DNA from: Oopsacas minuta | Taxonomy: Eukaryota > Porifera > Hexactinellida > Lyssacinosida > Leucopsacidae | Assembly: GCA_024704765.1 (NCBI GenBank) | Contig: JAKMXF010000343.1 | Coordinates: forward strand, 124,001-188,000 | DNA length: 64,000 bases | Direction of reading: 5' to 3' | Shown: in pieces, positions 37,520-47,533 of the stretch | Layout: each line of letters begins with the position of its first letter | Numbering within the stretch: position 1 is the stretch's first letter | Made by a program: the position numbers and the translations under genes | Notes under the pieces: model-generated | Database searches by the model: none | Told to the model about the DNA's origin: nothing | Seen by the model: only the letters and a program-made list of their open reading frames with translations

Positions 37520-37612
37520 TCGCCTATTAGCATATCGTATTTTGCATGTATTTCCTTACTAATAGGCGGATGTGCTATTAGACAAATTGCTAATAGGTAA
37601 ACAGTACTGAAT
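37520..37612. mobile_element. Family-4 MITE (CTATTAGCA repeats)
   Basis: CGCCTATTAGCATATCGTATTTTGCATG ... TGCTATTAGACAAATTGCTAATAGG (read in pieces) contains inverted CTATTAGCA/TGCTAATAG motifs. A related element lies at 62925-62990 (AATTGCTAATAGGCGAACAT). It overlaps the RNF25 5' region. Confidence 0.55.
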
Positions 37613-37689
37613 ACAGTTTTTTCGCTTTGAAAAAGAGTGTTCTATAGCCCCAAACGATTGGAGCATACCAAACATATATATGCGTAACT

Positions 37690-37878
37690 ATGGAAAGCAA
37701 AGGAGAATATATCCAAAAACACCCTGAACCAGGTAATTGGGGAGAACTCAAAAAAATTCGTTATACCTGCTCAGAATCTGCTCAAAACCCTTTGAAATAT
37801 ATTAATTTGAAGCCAAGGATTATCAATTACAACCATTTACCATTATATAAAGGTATTGCATTACTTAATGAACTATAG
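37690..37878 (+). CDS. Small open frame, unrecognised
   Basis: 62 residues, MESKGEYIQKHPEPGNWGEL to IALLNEL, in the gap between RNF25 and the ZDHHC gene, same strand as the latter. It is hydrophilic with no membrane helix, no Cys motif and an even composition. It does not resemble a MITE. I do not recognise the family; it could be a real small protein or a 5' exon. Confidence 0.35.
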   Translation: MESKGEYIQKHPEPGNWGELKKIRYTCSESAQNPLKYINLKPRIINYNHLPLYKGIALLNEL

Positions 37879-37977
37879 TGCCACAATACGATTACCATTT
37901 GATTAATATTTCTGTTGTTAAGACTGTATGTATCTTGTTTGTTTACAAATATAGCTGTAATAGTAATAAACAAACAA

Positions 37978-39123
37978 ATGAGTCAAGAAACAGATCTAAC
38001 AAATGAATTCAAACCAACAAGAAAATTCAAAATATTCGGCGGACGCAATCAAATCCTTTGCAATGGCCGTTGTATGACGTCACACCAGCCAGCAGTATTA
38101 ATTATGACATTCTTTCTACTCATAATCGTTGCTATCCTATTTTTCTCATTCGATGCACGGTATTTAGCAATACGCCTGAACCCTGTTATAGTTATACCTC
38201 CGATAATATCAATAGCGTATATGGTTATATTTTTGTTAAAATCCGCATGTATTGACCCGGGAATTATTCCAAAACCAATGCCAGACGAAATTGTCTATTT
38301 CGAACTGAAGAATCCACCTCCACCGAAGGGACACAGTCCCCAATGGGCCACAGAATATTTCGGCAACGAAATTACTCTGAAACAATGCACAACTTGTAAA
38401 TTATACAAACCACCTCGTACCAGCCACTGTTCCACGTGTAATGTTTGTATTGAGAATTTCGATCATCATTGCCCGTGGGTTGGAAATTGTGTCGCCAAGC
38501 GGAATTATCGTTATTTCTATCTATTCGGCTTTACAACATTATTCACATGCATATACGTTTCAGGTTGTAACATCCTGAACGTTGTTTTGACAGCTACGGA
38601 CCCCGGGAATGGTATATTAGATGGTCTTAAAGTCGCGGCAGCCAGCCTCGTCCAATTTGCTATTACAGGATTTGTCTTATGGAGTTTGATCGGCCTTGTA
38701 GGCTACCACACGTTACTAATAGCACAAGCTAAAACCACAAATGAAGCTATAAAGAAAACTTACCGTAACCGACGTAATCCATATTGTCATGCAAATATAT
38801 TCGTGAATTTTTGTAATATATTGTGTGGCCCGTTTTTCCCAAGTTTGTTAGCGAATCGTAAGTTTTTAACACCAGAGGAATTTGAATTCTATTATGGGCG
38901 AGGTGTGAAAACGTATGGTATGCAAAATCCGTTTCTACTTATGATGAAACCGCCAACTGTGGAGAATCTAATCCCTGAAGCTTATCCAAGGCAGGAACCT
39001 ACACAACCGGTTGAATCAAGTGACGAGAACAATGATACGACTAATGAGGTTAAGCCGTTGACAGCTAGCAAACTACTGAGCTCTGCTACACCACTATTGG
39101 ATGATACCATTGTTTCTAGTTAG
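37978..39123 (+). CDS. DHHC palmitoyltransferase, ZDHHC9/14/18 type
   Basis: 381 residues from ATG 37978 (MSQETDLTNE). An upstream in-frame ATG at 37915 adds 21 residues not expected from the family. Four membrane segments; FGGRNQILCNGR is the ZDHHC9/14/18 N-terminal signature. The catalytic Cys-rich domain (about 137-187) contains CTTCKLYKPPRTSHCSTC and DHHCPWVGNC (DHHC at 162-165; catalytic Cys165). TTNEAIKK and NPYCHANIF follow. Family role: S-acylation of Ras and other proteins at the Golgi. Single exon. Confidence 0.92.
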   Translation: MSQETDLTNEFKPTRKFKIFGGRNQILCNGRCMTSHQPAVLIMTFFLLIIVAILFFSFDARYLAIRLNPVIVIPPIISIAYMVIFLLKSACIDPGIIPKPMPDEIVYFELKNPPPPKGHSPQWATEYFGNEITLKQCTTCKLYKPPRTSHCSTCNVCIENFDHHCPWVGNCVAKRNYRYFYLFGFTTLFTCIYVSGCNILNVVLTATDPGNGILDGLKVAAASLVQFAITGFVLWSLIGLVGYHTLLIAQAKTTNEAIKKTYRNRRNPYCHANIFVNFCNILCGPFFPSLLANRKFLTPEEFEFYYGRGVKTYGMQNPFLLMMKPPTVENLIPEAYPRQEPTQPVESSDENNDTTNEVKPLTASKLLSSATPLLDDTIVSS

Positions 39124-39462
39124 GAATACTGTTTATTTTATCAGAGTATGCGAAGTAATTGCTTTCATATGTATTATAATGAATAGTGTATTAAAATATT
39201 TATGCTGGAGGGGCATTGGATCGGTTCCAAGAGGGGTGAAAAAGAGTGGAGGAATGAGGGGTAAATGCTAGCTACGGGTCTGGCTATAATCCCCAGAAAA
39301 GACATAAAAACAAATAGTTTAATAAACAAAACTTTACAATATAAGAAGTATAAAAATAGGAAATAAATATATTAGAATGAAAGAGTTGGTAAATACAAAT
39401 ATAAGAAATATAATAGTTCTCTAATCACTAAGTATAAATATAGTTTAAGGGATCGGGTCACT
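39124..39462. other. Intergenic, no gene seen
   Basis: Convergent 3' ends of the ZDHHC gene and the DOMON/b561-like gene. AT-rich, nothing recognised. Confidence 0.5.
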
Positions 39463-41212
39463 CTAAGATAGGCCTACAAGGATAACAACCGACACGGAAA
39501 AGATCACACAAATAACTACGAACACTGTGAACACAGAGTCTCTAAGCGGCATATCTGTCGGCGTGTAGAAACCCTCCGAACGTGGGTAAGCGGACGAAGC
39601 GAGTGATCCATCAGGAAGGAGTTTATTATCCTGCATGGCCGCCATTTGGTATATCTGTTTATCTTTCTCAATTCTCTCATCAGTAACGTGATAAATATCG
39701 AAAAGAAAGAAGATAGTAGCTGTGCAGAATATCCAAGCCCCCATTAGATAACGTGAAATCCGTGATGGAGGGTAGAAATCGTCAAATATTGTATTGTAAT
39801 AGCAGTTCATACTCTCTGTGATGAATAAGCCCAGCATTATGTAGCCGTTAGATACGATTATAGTGAAGAGTAGAAGATAGAAGTAGATTAGGTCAAATAT
39901 GAACCTATAAGTATATGTGAATATATAATACAGGGAAAATGATGAAAATCACCGGAAATATGTTGGTAAGTATGCTACAATATTGTTTGTAATTGTAATC
40001 AAGTAACTGTTAATAAAATCAGGCGATAAATAAACACAAACAAACCTTGGAGTAGGATGATTAAATTTTGAACACTTCGCGAATGACACAAACGGAATAA
40101 TAATAGCCAATATGAGCACGAATATTCCGATTATTTGATAACTCAGAAATATATCAAAATCCAATATCCATAGTCCAATAACTCTATACTGAGGAGGCAC
40201 AGTCAAACCGGAATAAACCAAGAATAAAACAAATGCGATTATAGCTAACAAGCTACTAGCAAACAATATTAGCCGATGTGTTATGAACCAAATCCTCCTA
40301 TCATCACCTAAGGTTGGTACAAGGAAATGCCATATGAAGCAAGCTATAGGGAATAATAACATCCATGCTAGGATGTTGAGACCGAGATGAGGTTTCCAGT
40401 ATTGACAGTTTGATACCTAAAATAATATATATAATAAAACTTCATGAGTACGTTTATACGAACACTAACGGATGGTCAAAGTATATTAGTAATTATCGTG
40501 GTCGCTTGAGCTTCGATATAATGGGAGTTGACCATATTGCCTTACCTGTACAGTTCTAATATTAGAACTTATAGGTAATTGTACTTCTATGCAAGAAGAA
40601 CTTCTTAATGGAGCAGCAAAAGGTTCATAGATAACATGCCTATCTAGTCTGAGGTTAGATTGGCCAGCTGAGTAGAATTGATAGAGACAATCTGATAGGT
40701 CAGCATCAGCTGGATCTGCTCCTGTAATATTAAAGTGTTATGAATAATTACAAGTAAACTAACAAACAAATAAACAAACCAGAAATCAGCCTCTCAACCT
40801 TACAGTATATCTCCCCGTCAGCAGTATACTCAGCTTCTAGAACACACAGATTCTGACTAGTATCAACATGATTAGCTACAAAATTGCTTCTTCCATTCAG
40901 ACTCAGATCTTTAGCGATTATTCTAGTACAATTGTCTGGGGTATCCTGGAAATACGCACATTCACAAGATATGACGTCATCATCTCCCATGAATAAGTCA
41001 CTTGAGAAACTGGTGGCTACCCATCTAGAGTTTTTAGCTTGCATTTCAATAGTTAGGACATCACCTGCACCTGGCTGATTGTAAGAGAATTGTCTGGAAA
41101 AGTCTTCTTCTATAAAACAAGTTTTATCTCTCCCGCATTCTCCAGAATCTAGTAGACTCCATGTACCGGAAATAAGGAGGGTAAGTGATAAGAAGATTAG
41201 ACACTGTTTCAT
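39463..41212 (-). CDS. DOMON plus cytochrome-b561-like membrane protein (4 exons)
   Basis: Exons (minus): 41212-40780, 40721-40546, 40416-40046, 39904-39463; they join in phase to 473 residues. Signal peptide MKQCLIFLSLTLLISGTWS. DOMON domain next (SRWVATSFSSDLFMGDDDV, SCECAYFQD), which in ferric-chelate reductase-like proteins binds haem or sugar. Six hydrophobic segments follow (LNILAWMLLF, LILFASSLLAI, YQIIGIFVLIL, DLIYFYLLLFTII, YLMGAWIFCTA, FTVFVVICVIF), laid out like cytochrome b561. His is present in KPHLG and THRLI but replaced in the third and fourth expected haem positions (SYQIIG; PRFIFDLIY). It may therefore be an FRRS1/FRRS1L-like scaffold with reduced or no electron transfer. 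GPR180/TMEM145-type folds are an alternative for the tail. Confidence 0.75.
40450..40532. mobile_element. Family-1 half MITE in intron
   Basis: AATTATCGTGGTCGCTTGAG, CTTCGATATAATGGGAGTTGAC; only the right half of family 1 is recognisable. It ends about 12 bases from the exon-2 donor of the DOMON gene on the other strand. Confidence 0.65.
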
Positions 41213-42321
41213 TAAGAACTTTCGTTTGCTAATAAACACCAGACAGACAAACTAACGAAAAAATAAAATCAGCTGACTCTCCGCCCCTTCATTTGATCAA
41301 GGGCCAAGTTTATGTCATGACCATGGCTTCGTGATTAGACCGCCAAAACGCAATGATTAAGAGTTGTGAACCGGGAAAATTGGCCATAACCTAACACTGA
41401 AAGTATTATTTGAGTAAAACCGCTAGCAAAAAAGGATTACACTTGTGACAATGTTGTTCACCTTCTGTCATCAACAAATGATAGATTTCAATGGGGAAGA
41501 TATTTGTAAAGGAATTCTCTAGTGTATATTTTATGGCTAGAAAGTCAATAAATTCAACATTTCAAAGATTCACATAGTTTTATGAGACCACCCTGATAGC
41601 AGTTATAATTCTAAACGGTTTGTTCTGCATTTATACTTTTAACATCAAGATGCTTAGTCATCACCTCGCCCAGTTGGCCATGTGATATTCGGTGTAGTAT
41701 ACCAAACCAGAGCAGTTGCCCTCGGTGATCCAGGCCTCCAAGGACGACAGCAGGGGGTACACAGGATCTCAAAATTTGCATAACAGTCTATAGGAGGGTT
41801 CCATATAATATGTTAAAATTGGAATAGGGCGGCGGTTCCCAACCTGTGATGCATGGACCCTGTTGATTCACGGAGGACAACAAGGGGTCCACAGGATTTA
41901 TCGCAGTCTATGAGAGGGGGTCCACGGGTGAAAAGGTTAGAAATCGCTGGAATGGGCGAACATCACTGTATTTAGTCTAGTCGGCAAGCGAAAAAGTGCG
42001 TTGCCATGAAACCTGCCTAGATCTGCTACTCCGAAGTACTGACAATTACAGACTTCAAGGTTGTGAAATGTTTGGGATTTTAGGGAATAAGCTCAACTTA
42101 TATATAACGCCCAAAAAAGTTTTTGGACTGCTATTTTCAAGCATTTATATAAGATGAGAGTCCAGTCAAAAAGCGCGACAGTTAGCAAGTATGCTGAAGT
42201 GTGTACATACATGTGTTAGCTAATTAAGTAAATTTACTAAAATAATGAGTAACAACAAAAACATCAAATTCACTCACAAATAGTTCCAAAAGGTAACACT
42301 TATTCCCTCTAAGATTTGGTC
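41213..42321. other. Intergenic with hAT-like repeats, no gene seen
   Basis: 1.1 kb upstream of the DOMON gene and downstream of the NHL gene. Apart from hAT-like blocks (about 41735-41949) no coding signal was seen. Confidence 0.5.
41829..41949. mobile_element. hAT/Charlie-like MITE
   Basis: GGCGGTTCCCAACCTGTGATGC at the left; GGGGGTCCACGGGTGAAAAGG and AGAAATCGCTGG at the right. A GGAATAGG/GGAATGGG pair at the flanks may be the 8-bp target duplication. A partial related copy precedes it (CAAGGACGACAGCAGGGGGT near 41740). Confidence 0.65.
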
Positions 42322-43599
42322 TCAAAAAACTTTCAAACAACTCACTGGCCTCTGACAACTAACTATAATCTTGTTATGAGCTATCACAACTCCCATACAC
42401 CCGTCAACAACTTCACTCAAAGGTCTATCTTTACCCATCTTCAAAATCATCTTCAATTCCTTACTAACAAATTCTAAAACTTTAATAGCGTCCGCATCGA
42501 AATCTGAAATAATAATTGAACCATCTGGACCAAAGCAAAAAGATTTTGCATTCAGAATTACGTAATTAGAGCCTTTTTTCAAGAAACGTTCCTCGAATTG
42601 ATGATTTTCCCGATTGAAAGAGTGCAGGAAGTGACCTTCTCCGGCGTCAATCACGTAAATCTTATCTTTATGAAACTGGATATATTGCGGTTTATATAAT
42701 TCGTCTTTCCCGAATTCTTCTTGGAAAACAAGCGTTTTATTGAACACACAAACACGTTTGTTATCCAAATCCGCTACGTATATTCTATTTGTATTAGCTT
42801 TGATATCAACAGGGAAACTCAAACATGTTTTCTCACAACCAGGAGTTTCCTTCTGTTTCCGAATATATTCGTATCCCGGATTCGAGAACTGGTAGATAGT
42901 TCTACCAACACTATCAGCGATATAACAGTATGACTCATCAACAGCTACCGAGCATGGAAAATCAAATTTATCATCACCAAACTCATTCACAATTGTCCCT
43001 TCAGTTGTCATAACACATATTCTCCGGTTATTCGCGTCAGGAACGTAAAGATAGTTACTACCTATATCATAAGCGAGCTTCACAGGGCAGTTCAAAACTC
43101 GCTCACCCATTGTTCGTGCTGCGCGACTTTTGGTGGAATAATCGATTTGGATTACTTGTTGATTGTTTTGATTGGGAGTGTCGTTGAAATCCGTTTTCGA
43201 ACTGGGACTTTTTAAACTCGGAAAAAGACTATCTAAGTATTCTTGAAACGTTTCTGCTGGCAGGGGAGTGAAATTCGAATCGAGAGCAAAGTTTTCGCTT
43301 TTTAGACAATCGATTTCCTTCTCTATAGCGATCATTGAAGTATTACGAATTTCAGAAATTGTGTTCTCCCGGATCGTTTGTTCAATACTTTTAAGTACAC
43401 TTTCCAGTTCTTTTATCGATTTATTTTTTATCGCTTTCCTAGACTCATAGTCCTTGAAATTCTCACGAGCTTCGCAAAGAAGGATCACCCTCTTATTGTT
43501 CAATATGTAAATCCAATCATCAAACATTTTATTAATTACATTCTCCAAAACGACAATATCTTCCATCTCAGGAGGAATAACATTCTCATTAGTGCACAT
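42322..43599 (-). CDS. Coiled-coil/NHL-repeat protein (TRIM-NHL-like, no RING)
   Basis: Single exon, 425 residues. N-terminal helical/coiled-coil half (about 1-115, e.g. KSIKELESVLKSIEQTIREN), a low-complexity linker, then an NHL beta-propeller from about 170: CPVKLAYDIGSNYLYVPDAN, FPCSVAVDESYCYIADS, FPVDIKANTNRIYVADLDN, KPQYIQFHKDKIYVIDAG, FCFGPDGSIIISDFDAD. Same architecture as the gene at 53664-54938 (424 residues). No RING or B-box is present. Family comparison suggests an RNA- or protein-binding propeller with oligomerising helices; the target is unknown. Confidence 0.85.
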   Translation of the reverse strand: MCTNENVIPPEMEDIVVLENVINKMFDDWIYILNNKRVILLCEARENFKDYESRKAIKNKSIKELESVLKSIEQTIRENTISEIRNTSMIAIEKEIDCLKSENFALDSNFTPLPAETFQEYLDSLFPSLKSPSSKTDFNDTPNQNNQQVIQIDYSTKSRAARTMGERVLNCPVKLAYDIGSNYLYVPDANNRRICVMTTEGTIVNEFGDDKFDFPCSVAVDESYCYIADSVGRTIYQFSNPGYEYIRKQKETPGCEKTCLSFPVDIKANTNRIYVADLDNKRVCVFNKTLVFQEEFGKDELYKPQYIQFHKDKIYVIDAGEGHFLHSFNRENHQFEERFLKKGSNYVILNAKSFCFGPDGSIIISDFDADAIKVLEFVSKELKMILKMGKDRPLSEVVDGCMGVVIAHNKIIVSCQRPVSCLKVF

Positions 43600-44269
43600 T
43601 CCAATGTAGAATAATATATTATACTCGACTGGTTAATCTAAACCTTATTTTGCTATTATTGCTATACTGTAAGAAATCAAATTTATTCAAACAAGCTTGG
43701 GGAGTTAGTTAATGTTATTAGCTTAATTATCATAATTATACAAATTTGACCGATGAATGAGCTAATTGCTAACATACCCATGTATGTAGCATCAATTAAT
43801 ATTCCATAATTGGCGTTGATATGACAAATGCAACGAATTATAAGCAAAAGTATGCTATTTTATTATCACGAGCGCGCTTTAATTGAACGCGCTACGCGGC
43901 TTACAAATACTCTGTGAGTGCGTGCTGGGAAACACTTTGTGCCTTGATCTAATACATTTACATAGACTATTATTTGTATTGAAAATTGCAACTCTTCTCC
44001 TTGAGATCAAAGTACAACCTGGCAGTAACAAACCTATCGCCAAATCGATATATCATAGGATTAGGTATGTGACAACTCCAACTATGATAGCATTAGCAAT
44101 TTAGTGGTGGTGTAATCATAAAATAATATCAAAATATAGTTGCAACTATTAATGTAAGTAATTTTGTACTATCAGCAGTTCTAGTAATAAAATGCTAACA
44201 ATCTAACTCAATATTGTTTGAGTATAAAATGGGATAAATTGCAAGAACATATACTCTTATATATCTATC
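43600..44269. other. Intergenic, no gene seen
   Basis: Shared 5' region of the divergent NHL gene and the secreted discoidin-like gene. A TATAAAA-like motif lies near 44223, about 45 bases before the ATG at 44270. No exon or repeat was recognised. Confidence 0.45.
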
Positions 44270-45253
44270 ATGAACATATTCCATATAATCACTCTGTTAC
44301 TCACAATAATTTGTGTAACAGAAGCTAATGATAATGTTAACAGTTGTCCTAGCTGTGAGATGCCATGTCGTGTGTCTGCTCCTGACATCAGCAGATCCTC
44401 TTTAATAAAGTTATACTCTAGCTCTGTAGACTCCTATACCATTACTACTATTCTAGATGGATACAATTGTGCTTTCAGGGTAACTGTTTCACAAAACTCT
44501 ACTGTTTATTTAGCTAGGAAAAATGTTTGTAATTGGTCATTTGATACGCACTGTAGAATACTATCCGGGACTCCCAAAATCACGCCGGTTAGAAATGATA
44601 ACACTCGGCTTAAAGTAGGATTTCCAGCTTTCAGAAATTTCCATGTTCATTTGAAACCTGCTGAAGATTATGTTGCGTCCCTTTTCTATGAGAAAGTTGG
44701 ACTTATTCAGAATGAACTATCTATAACAAAGGAACAACTCTCGAATACTAGTGATGAGCTCGCTACCACAAATGAACAACTCTCGAATACTAGTGATGAG
44801 CTCGCTACCACAACTGAACGACTGGAATTACTCATAGAAGAATTAGAAGAGAGAGATTTGATGCGATCTAGACTTAAATATGCTATAGCTAATTCTTTTA
44901 TATCAGGTAATGATTGGGGATGTCAGGAGCCTAATCCCATGATATACCCGAACGGTCAGAAGTATTGTTACTCAACAGCTGGTAACTGGATTCACTTTGA
45001 TCTGAAGGAGAAGTTTACTATTAATCTGATTCGTTTCCACTTGTGGGAACATGATTATCGTGTCTATACCTATCAACTATCTATTTCACCTGATCGTGTA
45101 AATTGGGAATCTATAGCTGCAGGCGTAACTGGTCATTCTATCCAAGAATATAAGTTAGATAATCCTACAGATATCCGTTACATCAGGATGGAGGGGAATA
45201 ATACTTTAAGTAGGTACTTACAGTTGCTTGCTTTATCAGTAGATTGGGTATAG
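44270..45253 (+). CDS. Secreted coiled-coil protein with F5/8-type (discoidin-like) domain
   Basis: 327 residues. Signal peptide MNIFHIITLLLTIICVTEA, then a Cys-rich N-terminal domain (CPSCEMPCRV, CAFRVTV, CNWSFDTHC). A coiled coil at about 155-200 is built partly from a perfect-looking tandem repeat (EQLSNTSDELATT twice; 42 bases each, about 44740-44815). The C-terminal domain from about 215 resembles an F5/8 type C/BTBD9-like jelly roll (GNWIHFDLKEKF, INLIRFHLW, YQLSISPDRVNWESI, IRYIRMEGNN). Likely an extracellular oligomeric lectin-like or ligand-binding protein. Single exon. No close family name recognised. Confidence 0.75.
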   Translation: MNIFHIITLLLTIICVTEANDNVNSCPSCEMPCRVSAPDISRSSLIKLYSSSVDSYTITTILDGYNCAFRVTVSQNSTVYLARKNVCNWSFDTHCRILSGTPKITPVRNDNTRLKVGFPAFRNFHVHLKPAEDYVASLFYEKVGLIQNELSITKEQLSNTSDELATTNEQLSNTSDELATTTERLELLIEELEERDLMRSRLKYAIANSFISGNDWGCQEPNPMIYPNGQKYCYSTAGNWIHFDLKEKFTINLIRFHLWEHDYRVYTYQLSISPDRVNWESIAAGVTGHSIQEYKLDNPTDIRYIRMEGNNTLSRYLQLLALSVDWV

Positions 45254-46056
45254 AAGTACAACAGCTGATAGTGAATACCAACTGTTGTAGTTATGTAGTA
45301 TGTATCTGTGTTGTTGATTTATCTTTGTAGTATAAACATTATTTTTGCTAGGCCTGTGATCTCAGTACTTTGTTCCACGGGACTGTATTTGGGTGGCCGT
45401 TATTTGCAGGTGACCGTAGGTTCCACTAATTCATAATTGTTAGTCTGATAAGAGATAATAATGATCAAATATACCATATAGTGGGTAGTATGCAAAGTGA
45501 GTTACCAAAGAAGGCATTGTAAGTGAAGTGTATTTAAAATTTTCTGCATTTCATAAGTAGATAGCATGATGCTATTACAAATCAACACTGCAGAAGTTTT
45601 ATTAATATACTCTCTAGCCGTGTTTACTTGTAACTATTTGAAATCTAATAATGTCAAATTGCACCATGGATTATTTGAGTTTTATTTAGGTGTCAGCAAT
45701 TATTTTGTGTAGCATAGTGTTTAGCAAGGTTGAAACCGATCAAACCGAATATCAGTATTCATGAATAGCAACCTAACCGAATACTGATATTCAGTTGCAA
45801 CATTGGTATTTAGCATACGCATGCCTGTTCGACTGTTTAGACACTATATACATAGTTGTCGATTCTCACGGATCCGAAGCGAGACTCAAGTGCTTGAACA
45901 CGATGTCACTTTAATTTTTACCAATTTTTCTGGTAAAGATTGAAGTTATACAGAGTTTCATAACGCCATCAACACTTTTTCCATTTTGGTGGGTAGATTT
46001 CTATAGCCAAACATTTTATTTTAAAACTTGCAAAAGTCAACATCTTTGATTGTTCA
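45254..46056. other. Intergenic with an 18-bp-arm hairpin
   Basis: No gene seen. Around 45744-45797, ACCGAATATCAGTATTC and GAATACTGATATTCAGT pair with one mismatch around a loop of about 18 bases, possibly the end of a degraded DNA transposon. Confidence 0.5.
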
Positions 46057-47115
46057 ATGGCTAATTTGATCTTAGAAAAAGGATTGAACTGGTTTCTATT
46101 AATTATCGGTGGAGATAGTCATATTGATTCATTACAGAACTCCGTTACAGAACTGAAAACTATTTGGGATACTCTTATTTCTAAAAATCTTGTAAACAAA
46201 CAACAAATTAAACTACTAAACACTCGAAACGAGAACTTATTTGGAGATGAAACAACTTTGAAATTAGTAACACCAGAATTAATTATATCAATATTAGAAG
46301 GGAAATATCCAATTTCGAATGACAAAAATCCATCTTTTGTTTCCAAATTGGATACAGTAGTTATATTCTTTGCCGGACATGGTAAGAGCCCTCTCGATTG
46401 GACGATTATACCCCCTTCATGTGGTGAATATGAGGATTTAGGAAGTTGGATGTTGTTTTCAGATTTTAATGAGGCACCAGAACTTTTCACACCTTCCAAA
46501 TGGGGTGAAGTTCAAACAGAATCTAGGATAATTGTATTTTCATTAGCTTGCTATTCAGGGAATTTGTTTAAGCAAAGTTTTGTTGATAAAAATAATTGTT
46601 TGGCAGTTTGTTTTGCTACACAAGATTATCCTGCTAGTTTTGATCAATTAATGGGTAGAGGAATTCGCCATTTCTTTGAACAGGAAAATGTGAAAGAAAG
46701 GAAATTAGGAGATTTGTGTGATAAATTACAAGAATTTTTACTTGATAATGATATAATTCTCTTGAAAAAGAAGGAGAATTTGGCTCAAACGGAACTCGAT
46801 TATAATCGAGAAATAATTGAAAGTAAGGAATTTGCTATCGGGGAATTGCAATGCTACGAGCCGAGGAAAATACCATCTGAATTGTGGGGAATATTTCGTG
46901 AGATCGACGAGATGAAACATACAATAAATGAATTGAAAATTGCAAACATTTCTTCAGATATTATTAGTAAATTCGATAAACATATAGATGTACTAAACTG
47001 GAGAAGATTCGATTTGATGAGGATGTATAAACATAAGCCAAATAATCGAATTCAGATTTGTGGCAATATTTATTTATTACAAAGTGTTAGAATGGATGAT
47101 TTGTTCAATTTATGA
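46057..47115 (+). CDS. Clan-CD (caspase/legumain-fold) peptidase-like protein
   Basis: 352 residues, single exon. It shows the two hallmarks of clan CD peptidases (C13/C14/CHAT): a beta strand ending in the His motif VVIFFAGHGKS (His108) and a strand ending in the Cys motif RIIVFSLACYSGNLF (Cys165), 57 residues apart. It begins with a strand-like WFLLIIGGDSH and a helix-rich stretch around it; the C-terminal 130 residues are helical (KKKENLAQTELDYNREI). No prodomain (CARD, DED), no p10 signature and no signal peptide were seen. Metazoan caspase QACxG is absent, so it is closer to metacaspase, legumain or CHAT-type enzymes. Substrate unknown. Confidence 0.7.
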   Translation: MANLILEKGLNWFLLIIGGDSHIDSLQNSVTELKTIWDTLISKNLVNKQQIKLLNTRNENLFGDETTLKLVTPELIISILEGKYPISNDKNPSFVSKLDTVVIFFAGHGKSPLDWTIIPPSCGEYEDLGSWMLFSDFNEAPELFTPSKWGEVQTESRIIVFSLACYSGNLFKQSFVDKNNCLAVCFATQDYPASFDQLMGRGIRHFFEQENVKERKLGDLCDKLQEFLLDNDIILLKKKENLAQTELDYNREIIESKEFAIGELQCYEPRKIPSELWGIFREIDEMKHTINELKIANISSDIISKFDKHIDVLNWRRFDLMRMYKHKPNNRIQICGNIYLLQSVRMDDLFNL

Positions 47116-47221
47116 TTCATTTTTATATTCTTGAAAATTGGAGTTTATGCTATTGTTTATTTACCATATTTATTTATTGTATTTGAATGTACTTTTGCGT
47201 GTCTTAATATCTTCAGGGAAC

Positions 47222-47450
47222 CAAATTCTAGTTTGGGGTATAGCGGTATAGAGCATAGGCGTAGCGGAGAACGAATACACAGACCCTTACCCTGTTACCC
47301 ATGATTTTTTGGGACAGCCAGCCCAGGCCCGCCGGAACTACACCCACTTGTCTATTGGCGCTGTAATCAATTGGCTCAGAAATATTCATACTTCTCTTGT
47401 TATTGGTTTCACCCGAAGTTGGGCCTGGGTTATTTTTAGGGCGCACGACA
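47222..47450. other. GC-richer block, probable transposon fragment
   Basis: Within the 47116-47533 spacer, this stretch (e.g. GGACAGCCAGCCCAGGCCCG, CGGAACTACACCCACTTG, GAAGTTGGGCCTGGG) contrasts with the AT-rich surroundings. GCCCAGGCCCG/TTGGGCCTGGG are partly inverted. No coding frame of note. Origin not identified. Confidence 0.35.
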
Positions 47451-47533
47451 ATACCTCTCTGTTATGATTTGCGATTTTCTAATTTACTGGAATATATATA
47501 CATTCCTATTATATTATCCTTAGTAACCAGATC

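Noticed and set aside
43883-44104. 73-residue frame between the NHL and discoidin-like genes
   Set aside because: No recognisable features and located in the presumed promoter region.
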